DNA from: Archaeoglobus sp.
GTDB lineage: Archaea; Halobacteriota; Archaeoglobi; Archaeoglobales; Archaeoglobaceae
NCBI GenBank assembly: GCA_003978865.1
Contig: QNXS01000055.1
Coordinates: 1-6,378, forward strand
Direction of reading: 5' to 3'
DNA length: 6,378 bases
Positions 1 to 6,057 of this stretch are shown here, in pieces (position 1 is the stretch's first letter; each line of letters opens with the position of its first letter). The notes beneath the pieces were generated by a model. It saw only the letters and a list, made by a program, of their open reading frames with translations. It had not been told where the DNA came from and did not search any database. The position numbers were made by a program, and so were the translations under genes.

Positions 1-683
1 GCCGTAACTCCTTTATAGGCTTCTCTTCTCATCATGTAGGGGGGATTAATTATTGAGAACCCTTTTTTTGATAGAAAGTCCAATGCATAGGCTATAAGAG
101 CGAAATCGAGCCATACAAGATCATCGATTAAGTAGTAAAAGCGAGACCCTGCAACTTTTGCTGCTCTCTCAACATCAGCCCATCCAAACTTCTCAACAGT
201 GTCTGCGTGTCCAAGTGGACGGAAGTCAATCACTTCAAATTCAACATTAAATCCAGCAGTCTGTTCCTTAAAGACATCGATATCGTCTTTGAAAACCTTT
301 GGCTTTCCCCAGAATCTTATTGGGACATTCTCAGTATCGTCTTTTCCAACTGGTACAGAGTTGTGTACTATGTTTGGGATTGAAAGAAGTATTGTTCTAA
401 GTTCATCCTCTATTTTCTTTAGTTTTTCCTCCTCATTCTTTATTTTACTGGAAATTTCTTTGGCATGTTTGATAAGAACCTCTCTATCTTTTTTTGTTTG
501 TCTTATCTTGGCTGACATTTTGTTTCTCTCATGTCTAAGCTGGTTTAGTTCGTGGAGTTTTTTCCTCCAGACACTATCAAGTTCTATTGCTTTATTCACG
601 AGTTCCAGACTTTCTCCCCTTTTTTTCTGAGATTCAATGAGAATTTCTGGGTTTTCTCTGAGAGCTGCGAGTATACTCCACAT
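1..683 (-). CDS. serS: Seryl-tRNA synthetase, N-terminal part (gene cut by left edge)
   Basis: Class II aminoacyl-tRNA synthetase that charges tRNA-Ser with serine in the cytoplasm. About 227 codons are visible and the frame is open to the window edge. The protein opens MWSILAALRENPEIL, the usual SerRS start. Residues roughly 28-100 are charged and helical, rich in Lys/Glu with heptad-like spacing: this is the long antiparallel coiled-coil arm that grips the tRNA-Ser variable arm. It is followed by the SIPN / VPVGKDD linker typical of the family. Near the visible end, GFSIINPPYMMRREAY matches class II motif 1. Motifs 2 and 3 lie outside the window. The arm and motif 1 match the common SerRS type, not the divergent methanogen type. 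A second in-frame ATG lies 6 bp upstream (codon at 687-689). I prefer 683 because it matches the family N terminus and a weak TATA-like site lies about 27 bp upstream; no Shine-Dalgarno is visible, so the mRNA may be leaderless. Confidence 0.95.
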   Translation of the reverse strand, partial: MWSILAALRENPEILIESQKKRGESLELVNKAIELDSVWRKKLHELNQLRHERNKMSAKIRQTKKDREVLIKHAKEISSKIKNEEEKLKKIEDELRTILLSIPNIVHNSVPVGKDDTENVPIRFWGKPKVFKDDIDVFKEQTAGFNVEFEVIDFRPLGHADTVEKFGWADVERAAKVAGSRFYYLIDDLVWLDFALIAYALDFLSKKGFSIINPPYMMRREAYKGVT

Positions 684-705
684 ACACATGAGTTTGAAGA
701 CACTC

Positions 706-713
706 TAAAATAG
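706..713 (-). promoter_or_regulatory. Weak TATA-like box for serS
   Basis: On the minus strand this reads CTATTTTA, centred about 27 bp upstream of the ATG at 683. That is the distance expected for an archaeal promoter giving a leaderless or nearly leaderless transcript, and fits the absence of a Shine-Dalgarno site. The match to the TATA consensus is poor. A second candidate (TTATAAGA on the minus strand, about 766-773) would give a leader of some 60 nt. The assignment is inference from spacing only. Confidence 0.3.
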
Positions 714-738
714 TTTTCTCCAACAATTATTTTGTATC

Positions 739-769
739 GTTTATTTCTTTTCTTTATTGTTTATTTCTT
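739..769. repeat. Two direct copies of an 11-bp motif upstream of serS
   Basis: GTTTATTTCTT occurs at 739-749 and again, identically, at 759-769. The copies start 20 bp apart, close to two turns of B-DNA. They lie upstream of serS and downstream of the glnK T-tract. The spacing would suit a dimeric regulator on one DNA face. The surroundings are so T-rich on this strand that a chance repeat is quite possible. Confidence 0.5.
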
Positions 770-796
770 ATAATATTCTTGTAATAGACATTCAAA

Positions 797-817
797 CAAA
801 AAATTTAAAAATAAAAA
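797..817 (-). terminator. T-tract terminator after amt-glnK
   Basis: Directly after the glnK stop codon the minus strand carries three T-runs (TTTTT, TTTTT and TTTTTT) separated by short A-stretches, with no convincing GC hairpin. Runs of U are sufficient for intrinsic termination by archaeal RNA polymerase, so this is the likely end of the amt-glnK transcript and separates it from serS. Confidence 0.6.
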
Positions 818-1147
818 CTATTTTTCAATCTCTCCGGTTCTAACTCTTATTGACTTTTCCACAGGAATTATGAAGATTTTTCCGTCACCAAACTTTCCAG
901 TTCTTGCACTGTCTACAATTGTCTTTACAACTGTATCGACTTTTGAATCATCAACAACGATCTCGATTTTAATTTTTGATAGTAAATCAACTTCCATTGT
1001 TCTCCCCCTGAACTGCAAAGTAATTCCCTTCTGTTCACCCCTGCCCTTTACTTCAGTTACTGTCATAGCAATTATTCCTTTACTTTCCAGAGCTTTTTTA
1101 ACGTCTTCAAATTTTTCAGAGCGTATTATGGCTTCAATTTTCTTCAA
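818..1147 (-). CDS. glnK: Nitrogen regulatory PII protein GlnK
   Basis: PII signal protein, 109 aa (normal family length), a cytoplasmic trimer that senses ATP/ADP and 2-oxoglutarate and blocks the Amt channel when nitrogen is plentiful. Visible motifs: VTEVKGRGEQKG at residues 30-41 leading into the T-loop (about 37-55), Arg47 at the tip position that plugs the Amt pore, Gln39 and Lys58 for Mg-ATP/2-oxoglutarate binding, the B-loop TGKFGDGK at 83-90, and the C-loop RVRTGE at 101-106. By alignment from memory with E. coli GlnK, Tyr51, the uridylylation site, is Met51 here, Tyr46 is Phe46, and the cyanobacterial phospho-Ser49 is Arg49, so covalent control by these routes is not expected. The start is TTG at 1147: GAGGTGG (1153-1159) sits 5 nt upstream and the sequence then opens MKKIEAIIR like other PII proteins. 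It follows amt by 12 bp and is certainly cotranscribed with it. The amt linkage favours the GlnK class over GlnB. Confidence 0.95.
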   Translation of the reverse strand: MKKIEAIIRSEKFEDVKKALESKGIIAMTVTEVKGRGEQKGITLQFRGRTMEVDLLSKIKIEIVVDDSKVDTVVKTIVDSARTGKFGDGKIFIIPVEKSIRVRTGEIEK

Positions 1148-1159
1148 TTAAACCACCTC

Positions 1160-2365
1160 TCAGGTATATGCAGTTTCTCCGTGCTGCGATATGTCGAGTC
1201 CGACATACTCTTCCTCCTCACTAACTCTCAAACCAACCACAGCATCCACAAACTTTGCAATTATGAATGTTACAACGAAGGCGTAAGCGACAGAAGCTGA
1301 AGCTGCAAGTATCTGAACTATGAATTGGTGAAAGTTTCCGTATATCAGACCTGTATACTGGCTAACAGCTCTCGTTGCAAAAATACCGGTAGCTATTGCG
1401 CCCCATAGACCACCCATTCCATGCACAGCCCAAGCATCAAGGCTTTCATCAAGACCCTTTCTTATTCTGAAAAGCATCATGTTGTAGCATAGTACTCCAA
1501 CTACAATGCCTATTGCTATTGCTCCCGAAACGTTAACGTATCCGGCTGCTGGAGTTATTGCAACGAGTCCCGCCACAGCTCCACTTACAAATCCAAGAGA
1601 TCCGGGTTTTCCTTCTTTTATCCAGCTTGCAAACATCCACGATAAACCAGCTACAGCTGCAGCAGTGTTTGTAACAAGAAATGCGTTTGCAGCACTAGCA
1701 TTTGCTGCAACGGCACTACCGGCATTAAAGCCAAACCATCCAAACCAGAGCAGGGCAGCTCCAAGTAGGGTCATGGGTATGTTGTGTGGCTCCATGTTGT
1801 ATTCGCCGAATCCCCTTCTCTTACCTATAGCTAAAGCAAGAGCTAAAGCACCAAAACCGGAACTTATGTGAACTACAGTACCTCCAGCAAAATCGAGAGC
1901 TCCAAGCTTGGACAGCCATCCACCGCCCCACACCCAGTGAGCAATGGGATCGTAAACAAAAGTAGTCCACAGAAGTCCAAACAGCAAAAATGCACTGAGT
2001 TTAATTCTCTCAGCGCACGCCGATGTGACTATTGCAAGCGTTATTGCAGCAAAGACAAGCTGAAAAGCAACGTATATCAGGGCTGGCACATCTCCAATTA
2101 CTTTGTGATAAAATCCGAAAAGCAGGAGGTACTTCAGACTACCAATTATACCGTGTATGTCTGGTCCAAAAGATATGCTGTAACCGTAAACAATCCACTG
2201 TACGCTGACTATTGCATAGGCTATGAACGATAGAGCAATCATTGAAAGTACGTTTTTTCTTCTAACCATTCCACCGTAGAACAGTCCAAGTCCCGGAGTC
2301 ATCAGCATAACCAACGCGGTTGCAGCAAGCAACCATGCCGTATCTCCAGCACTTATGTGGTTCAC
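1160..2365 (-). CDS. amt: Ammonium transporter Amt
   Basis: Amt/Mep/Rh-family membrane channel that imports ammonium, a trimer in the cell membrane. With a GTG start at 2365 it is 401 aa, typical for archaeal Amt proteins, with 11 expected membrane helices. Family landmarks by comparison with E. coli AmtB: LDFAGGTVVHI with the Asp158 and His166 equivalents of D160/H168; WFGFNAGSA with the Phe213 gate; AWAVHGMGGLWG with the second pore histidine His315; Phe105 as the outer gate; Trp146 at the ammonium recruitment site. The C-terminal tail GLRVSEEEEYVGLD...HGE is the conserved segment that couples subunits and meets GlnK. There is no signal peptide: the first helix begins almost at once, as in other archaeal members. 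The frame can be read from GTG at 2377 (405 aa), but the near-perfect Shine-Dalgarno overlaps that codon, so 2365 is favoured. First gene of the amt-glnK pair; its promoter lies between it and the divergent glutamate synthase operon. Confidence 0.95.
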   Translation of the reverse strand: MNHISAGDTAWLLAATALVMLMTPGLGLFYGGMVRRKNVLSMIALSFIAYAIVSVQWIVYGYSISFGPDIHGIIGSLKYLLLFGFYHKVIGDVPALIYVAFQLVFAAITLAIVTSACAERIKLSAFLLFGLLWTTFVYDPIAHWVWGGGWLSKLGALDFAGGTVVHISSGFGALALALAIGKRRGFGEYNMEPHNIPMTLLGAALLWFGWFGFNAGSAVAANASAANAFLVTNTAAAVAGLSWMFASWIKEGKPGSLGFVSGAVAGLVAITPAAGYVNVSGAIAIGIVVGVLCYNMMLFRIRKGLDESLDAWAVHGMGGLWGAIATGIFATRAVSQYTGLIYGNFHQFIVQILAASASVAYAFVVTFIIAKFVDAVVGLRVSEEEEYVGLDISQHGETAYT

Positions 2366-2369
2366 AACA

Positions 2370-2379
2370 ATCACCACCT
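2370..2379 (-). promoter_or_regulatory. Shine-Dalgarno site deciding the amt start
   Basis: The minus strand reads AGGTGGTGAT, which differs at one position from the ideal anti-16S sequence AGGAGGTGAT. It ends 4 nt before the GTG at 2365 and overlaps the upstream in-frame GTG codons at 2377 and 2374, which therefore cannot be its target. This makes the protein 401 rather than 405 residues. Confidence 0.75.
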
Positions 2380-2382
2380 GTT

Positions 2383-2412
2383 CTTAAAAAAGCTTGAGTT
2401 TTTAAGCTTTTT
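2383..2412. repeat. Overlapping perfect inverted repeats upstream of amt (candidate operator)
   Basis: Two perfect inverted repeats interlock here. AAAAAGCTT (2387-2395) pairs with AAGCTTTTT (2404-2412) across 8 bp, and CTTAAAAA (2383-2390) pairs with TTTTTAAG (2399-2406), also across 8 bp. AAGCTT is itself a palindrome and occurs as a direct repeat 14 bp apart (2390-2395, 2404-2409). The element begins 18 bp upstream of the amt GTG, over the expected core promoter and start site, where a bound repressor would block transcription factors. A role as an RNA hairpin is less likely because the stem would be A/U-rich. The repeats are seen directly; the operator role is inferred. Confidence 0.55.
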
Positions 2413-2420
2413 GCATAAAT
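2399..2420 (-). promoter_or_regulatory. Probable amt-glnK core promoter
   Basis: Two TATA-like stretches lie on the minus strand: CTTAAAAA (2399-2406), preceded by an A-rich AAAAAG that could serve as the BRE, and CATTTATG (about 2414-2421). The first is centred about 37 bp from the GTG at 2365, close to the 32 bp seen between the clear TATA box and ATG of the divergent operon, and would lie inside the inverted repeat. The second would give a leader of about 27 nt. I cannot choose firmly between them. Confidence 0.4.
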
Positions 2421-2511
2421 GAAACTGTGTTTATTGACAGATATACTCAAAAATTTTTAGCCAACTACTTTGCATAGCGGATAGCACAGTTCAAGAAAAG
2501 CTGTAAAACAG

Positions 2512-2528
2512 GAAAAGGTATTTATAAA
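2512..2528 (+). promoter_or_regulatory. TATA box and BRE of the glutamate synthase operon
   Basis: TTTATAAA at 2521-2528 is a strong archaeal TATA box. The purine-rich GAAAAGG just upstream could be the transcription factor B recognition element. Transcription would begin some 25 bp beyond the box centre, around 2545-2550, leaving a very short leader that still includes much of the GGTGAT Shine-Dalgarno (2548-2553) before the ATG at 2557. This is the best-supported promoter in the window. Confidence 0.75.
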
Positions 2529-2556
2529 GACGTAAACATTCAAGGCTGGTGATTCC

Positions 2557-3666
2557 ATGATAAATCGTATCAGTGTCTCTGATGGTAGGATTACCAAAGA
2601 AGTTCAGGCTTGTGCTGTTTTTGGTGTGATGGATAGAAGTGGTAGAAGGTTTAGGGGAGGGATGGTAATAAATGCAATGAAAAATATGAGGGTTAGAGGT
2701 AATGGGCTTGGGGGCGGTTTTGCTGTTTATGGAATATACCCCGAATACAAAGACTGCTACGCTCTTCACATAATGTTTCAGGATGATGATCCGGGATTAA
2801 AACAGGAAGTTGATGAGTTTTTGCATAGAAACTTTGATGTCGTTAATGATGAAGAAATACCAACAAACGAGGAGGCAAGTGTTGAAGACCCACCACTGTT
2901 CTGGCGGTACTTCGTGACACCACAGAAAAAAGGGGAGGATAAAAACCTCTCTGATGATGATTACGTTGTTAAGAAAGTAATGTACATCAACACATGTATA
3001 AACGGGGCATACGTTTTTTCTTCTGGCAAGGACATGGGTGTCTTTAAAGGTGTTGGCTTTCCCGAAGAGATTGCCGACTTTTTCATGCTTGATGAGCTCT
3101 ATAAAGGTTATATATGGACTGCCCACAGTAGATTTCCCACAAACACCCCCGGATGGTGGGGTGGAGCACATCCATTCTGCATACTTGACTGGACTGTTGT
3201 TCACAATGGTGAGATAAGTTCCTACGGAACAAACAGAAGATTTCTCGAAATGTACGGTTATTACTGTACTCTATATACGGATACAGAAGTAATAGCCTAT
3301 GCTGTTGATTTACTCATGAGAAGACAGAGATTGCCGATAGAAGTAGTAGCAAAGATATTTGCCCCGCCTATGTGGGATCAGATTGATAGGATGCAAGAGA
3401 ATGAGAGAAAGTTTTATACCACACTGAGGATGGTTTATGCTCCATTGCTTATAAACGGTCCTTTTACAGTGATAATCGCCCATCATGGAGAGATGATAGG
3501 TTTAACTGACAGAATAAGACTCAGACCGATTACTGCTGGAGAAAAAGGTGACATGCTCTTTGTATCCTCTGAAGAAGCGGCGATAAGAGCTGTCTGCTCG
3601 CACCCCGATAGAGTCTGGACACCTCACGGTGGTGAGCCAATAATTGGTAGGTTAAGATCAAATTAG
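2557..3666 (+). CDS. gltB1: Glutamate synthase, glutamine amidotransferase subunit (archaeal split type)
   Basis: Class II (Ntn-type) glutaminase, 369 aa, that hydrolyses glutamine and passes ammonia to the synthase subunit encoded next. The catalytic nucleophile is Cys19 in ACAVFG, so an 18-residue propeptide must be removed to free it as the N terminus, as in bacterial GltB. Substrate-site landmarks are all present: AHSRFPTNTPGWWGGAHPF with Arg192, Thr195 and Asn196; VVHNGEISSYG with the oxyanion residues Asn217-Gly218; and YTDTEV with Asp242. The domain is the same as the N-terminal domain of bacterial GltB but stands alone. Residues about 60-165 form an acidic, poorly recognised stretch typical of the long archaeal version. 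The start is set by GGTGAT 3 nt upstream and by the TATA box. First gene of a three-gene operon; only 9 bp separate it from the next. PurF-type amidotransferases share the fold, but the motifs and neighbours point to glutamate synthase. Confidence 0.93.
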   Translation: MINRISVSDGRITKEVQACAVFGVMDRSGRRFRGGMVINAMKNMRVRGNGLGGGFAVYGIYPEYKDCYALHIMFQDDDPGLKQEVDEFLHRNFDVVNDEEIPTNEEASVEDPPLFWRYFVTPQKKGEDKNLSDDDYVVKKVMYINTCINGAYVFSSGKDMGVFKGVGFPEEIADFFMLDELYKGYIWTAHSRFPTNTPGWWGGAHPFCILDWTVVHNGEISSYGTNRRFLEMYGYYCTLYTDTEVIAYAVDLLMRRQRLPIEVVAKIFAPPMWDQIDRMQENERKFYTTLRMVYAPLLINGPFTVIIAHHGEMIGLTDRIRLRPITAGEKGDMLFVSSEEAAIRAVCSHPDRVWTPHGGEPIIGRLRSN

Positions 3667-3675
3667 GGTGGTAGA

Positions 3676-5190
3676 ATGGCTATGAAGTCTCATCTTTTAC
3701 CCGAGTTCATAGTTGAAAGGGATAATGAGAGGTGCGATAGCTGTAAAGTCTGTATAAAGCAGTGTCCATTCGGTGTTCACTACTACGATGAGGAGAAGGA
3801 TAGAGTTTACTCAAGAGAGGAACTGTGTGTCGGGTGTCAGAGATGTGTTGTTTACTGTCCTAAAAATGCTTTGAAAGTCATACCCTACCCCAAGCATTAC
3901 AGACCCAACGACTACTGGAATGAGAGCTACATAAGGGACATAAAGAAACAGGCTGAATCTGGAGGCATAATATTAACAAGCTGTGGTAGCGCAAGAAGGA
4001 CAAAGATCTACTGGGACCACATCCTCCTAAATGCCTCCCAAGTAACGAATCCTTCGATAGATCCGCTTAGAGAACCAATGGAGTTGAGAACGTTTCTTGG
4101 CAGAAAGCCAGACGCTCTTGAAATAGATCTTGAGAATATGGAAATAAAAACTGAACTTCACCCAAATTTGATGATAGAAGCTCCAATACTATTTGCTGGC
4201 ATGAGCTATGGTGCTATAAGTTACAATGCTTTTAAGAGCCTTGCAATGGCAGCTAAGAAATTTGGAACTCTGTTTAATACGGGAGAGGGAGGAATGCCAA
4301 AGGACATGAGGGAAGAATTTAAAGATTGTACAATAGTTCAGTGTGCAAGTGGTAGATTTGGTGTTGATCCTGAGTACTTGAACTATTCAGCAGCGATAGA
4401 AATCAAGATAGGGCAGGGAGCAAAACCGGGAATTGGAGGGCATCTTCCGGGAGAAAAAGTAACTGCTGAAATATCTTCTACGAGAATGATTCCTGAGGGA
4501 ACGGACGCTCTCTCTCCTGCACCCCACCACGACATCTACTCAATAGAGGATCTGTCAATGCTAATATATGCATTAAAGGAGGCAACAAATTACGAAAAAC
4601 CTGTATGCGTTAAGATTGCAGCTGTTCACAATGTAGCAGCAATAGCAAGCGGTATGGTTAGAGCGGGGGCGGATATAATAGCAATAGACGGGTTCAGAGG
4701 GGGAACTGGTGCAACTCCAAAGATAATGAGAGAGCACGTTGGCATTCCAGTGGAACTTGCTTTGGCTGCTGTTGACCAGAGATTGAGAGAGGAGGGAATA
4801 AGGAATAAATGCTCAGTGATAGTTGGAGGAGGTATAAGGTGTGCGGCAGATGTTGTCAAGGCAATCGCTCTTGGAGCTGATGCTGTTTACATAGGAACTG
4901 CTGCTTTAATAGCTCTTGGATGCACAATGTGCCAGCACTGTCACACGGGAAAGTGTGCATGGGGAATCTGCACCCAAGATCCAGAACTTTCAAAGAGGTT
5001 AAATCCGAAAGTTGGAGCTGAGAGAGCTTACAACTTGCTTAGAGCTTGGAGTTTGGAAATAAAGGATGTGCTTGGAGGGATGGGAATAAATGCCATAGAG
5101 AGTTTGAGAGGTAACAGAGATCACCTTAGGGGAATAGGACTTGAGGAGTGGGAGCTTAAAGTTCTTGGCATAAAGGGTGCTGGAGAGTAG
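3676..5190 (+). CDS. gltB2: Glutamate synthase, ferredoxin/FMN synthase subunit
   Basis: Central catalytic subunit, 504 aa, that reductively aminates 2-oxoglutarate to glutamate using ammonia from the glutaminase. Residues 20-63 form a two-cluster [4Fe-4S] ferredoxin domain with CxxCxxCxxxCP (Cys20, 23, 26, 30) and a second set at Cys51, 54, 57 and 61. Residues about 150-480 are the FMN-binding TIM barrel: GQGAKPGIGGHLPGEK at 246-261 (2-oxoglutarate/FMN site), IDGFRGGTGATP at 337-348, and the phosphate-binding VGGGIR at 383-388. Cys416, Cys422 and Cys427 match the three ligands of the [3Fe-4S] cluster of bacterial GltB; Cys419 and Cys432 are additional. The fused ferredoxin domain and lack of a GltD gene suggest electrons come from ferredoxin (inference). 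The ATG at 3676 lies 5 nt after GGTG (3667-3670), the same spacing as its neighbours; an in-frame ATG two codons on is a less likely start. Spacing to the next gene is 15 bp. Confidence 0.95.
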   Translation: MAMKSHLLPEFIVERDNERCDSCKVCIKQCPFGVHYYDEEKDRVYSREELCVGCQRCVVYCPKNALKVIPYPKHYRPNDYWNESYIRDIKKQAESGGIILTSCGSARRTKIYWDHILLNASQVTNPSIDPLREPMELRTFLGRKPDALEIDLENMEIKTELHPNLMIEAPILFAGMSYGAISYNAFKSLAMAAKKFGTLFNTGEGGMPKDMREEFKDCTIVQCASGRFGVDPEYLNYSAAIEIKIGQGAKPGIGGHLPGEKVTAEISSTRMIPEGTDALSPAPHHDIYSIEDLSMLIYALKEATNYEKPVCVKIAAVHNVAAIASGMVRAGADIIAIDGFRGGTGATPKIMREHVGIPVELALAAVDQRLREEGIRNKCSVIVGGGIRCAADVVKAIALGADAVYIGTAALIALGCTMCQHCHTGKCAWGICTQDPELSKRLNPKVGAERAYNLLRAWSLEIKDVLGGMGINAIESLRGNRDHLRGIGLEEWELKVLGIKGAGE

Positions 5191-5194
5191 TTGT

Positions 5195-5200
5195 GGGGTG
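5195..5200 (+). promoter_or_regulatory. Shine-Dalgarno site deciding the gltB3 start
   Basis: GGGGTG ends 5 nt before the ATG at 5206. The longest reading of the frame begins at TTG 5191, directly after the gltB2 stop, but that codon lies upstream of this site and has no ribosome binding site of its own. The GGTG-N5-start spacing is the same as for the two preceding genes of the operon. Confidence 0.75.
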
Positions 5201-5205
5201 TTAGT

Positions 5206-6057
5206 ATGGTCAGGCTTAGAGACCCTTTCATGGATTGTGTTAGAAGGCTGGATGATATTGCAAGCTCTGTGGACTTTGAAGGGAACACAGCAAAAATTGA
5301 TGCTACGGGATTGACTCACAAGGAACTCAACGATCTTTTAAGAGTTTGCGTTGAGAAAGGTGCTGAAAAAATAATAATAAAGAACGTGTGCGGACAGCGA
5401 TACATAGGAACGAGGCTACACTTCCCCGGTAAAAAAGTTGAGATTGATGTATTTGGCATTCCCGGCAACGATTTGGGTATGTTTATGAACGGTCACAGAA
5501 TTGTTGTTCATGGAAATGCTCAAGATGGTGTTGGGAATACGATGAACGATGGTGAAATCGTTGTTAAAGGAAGGGCTGGAGATGTTGTAGCAATGTCAAT
5601 GAGGGGAGGTAGAATTTTTATACGTGACGATGTTGGCTACAGAACTGCAATACACATGAAAGAATATAGAGAAAGGGTTCCTGTTCTGGTCGTTGGTGGT
5701 AGCAGTCAGGATTTTTTAGGGGAGTACATGGCGGGAGGCTCAGTCTTACTTCTCGGTCTAACTCTTAAAAATCAAAAACACAAGGCTAACTATGTCGGAA
5801 CTGGAATGCACGGTGGAACGATATATATTAGAGGAAAAATTGAACAGTATCAGCTTGGCAAAGAAGTAGGAGTTGTTGAAATGGAAGAAGAAGATTACAG
5901 AAAAGTTGAGAGTCTCGTTAAAGATTACTTGCGGTACTTCAAAGACAGCATTAAAAATTTTGAACTTGATGAGATAATGGGAGAAAGGTTCATAAAATTG
6001 GTTCCAGTAAGCAAAAGACCGTATGGAAGAATATACACATATTATATTAGATATTAA
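5206..6057 (+). CDS. gltB3: Glutamate synthase, GXGXG-domain subunit
   Basis: Stand-alone version of the C-terminal right-handed beta-helix domain of bacterial GltB, 283 aa from the ATG at 5206. It is structural: in the fused enzyme this domain packs between the glutaminase and synthase domains and helps form the ammonia tunnel; the same fold occurs in the C subunit of formylmethanofuran dehydrogenase. Residues about 80-235 show the repeated glycine pattern: GIPGNDLG at 84-91, GNAQDGVGNTMNDG at 103-116, GRAGD at 122-126, RGG at 133-135, then YMAGGSVLLLG and GTGMHGGTIYIRG. The N-terminal 75 residues are an alpha/beta leader. The charged C-terminal 60 residues form a likely helical tail ending in an aromatic, Tyr-rich stretch. 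Its place right after the FMN subunit argues for glutamate synthase rather than a methanofuran enzyme. Last gene of the operon, followed by an AT-rich terminator zone. Confidence 0.92.
   Translation: MVRLRDPFMDCVRRLDDIASSVDFEGNTAKIDATGLTHKELNDLLRVCVEKGAEKIIIKNVCGQRYIGTRLHFPGKKVEIDVFGIPGNDLGMFMNGHRIVVHGNAQDGVGNTMNDGEIVVKGRAGDVVAMSMRGGRIFIRDDVGYRTAIHMKEYRERVPVLVVGGSSQDFLGEYMAGGSVLLLGLTLKNQKHKANYVGTGMHGGTIYIRGKIEQYQLGKEVGVVEMEEEDYRKVESLVKDYLRYFKDSIKNFELDEIMGERFIKLVPVSKRPYGRIYTYYIRY

Noticed and set aside
199..630. Open frame on the plus strand, 143 codons
   Set aside because: Lies antisense within serS; the Ser/Phe-rich translation is the mirror of Lys/Glu-rich coiled-coil codons and has no family features.
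870..1151. Open frame on the plus strand opposite glnK
   Set aside because: Pure antisense shadow of a well-conserved PII gene.
1506..2233. Two adjacent 121-codon plus-strand frames opposite amt
   Set aside because: Both lie inside the amt coding sequence, whose family motifs are intact throughout; no ribosome sites or recognisable domains.
2425..2504. Paired CTGT/ACAG inverted arms at 2425-2440 and 2486-2504, and TTTGCATA at 2410-2417 and 2469-2476
   Set aside because: Four-base arms and a single 8-bp repeat in a 191-bp AT-rich gap are within chance expectation.
2366..2556. NrpR-type operator of methanogens
   Set aside because: I looked for GGTA/TGGTA-type half sites with a 6-bp spacer and saw none in the divergent gap.
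2262..2769. Minus-strand frames across the amt start, the divergent gap and the gltB1 start
   Set aside because: The 62-codon frame overlaps amt out of frame, and the 92-codon frame overlaps the gltB1 start and its TATA box; neither looks like a protein.
2797..3204. 135-codon minus-strand frame opposite gltB1
   Set aside because: Antisense to catalytic motifs of the glutaminase; cysteine/tryptophan-rich translation without any known pattern.
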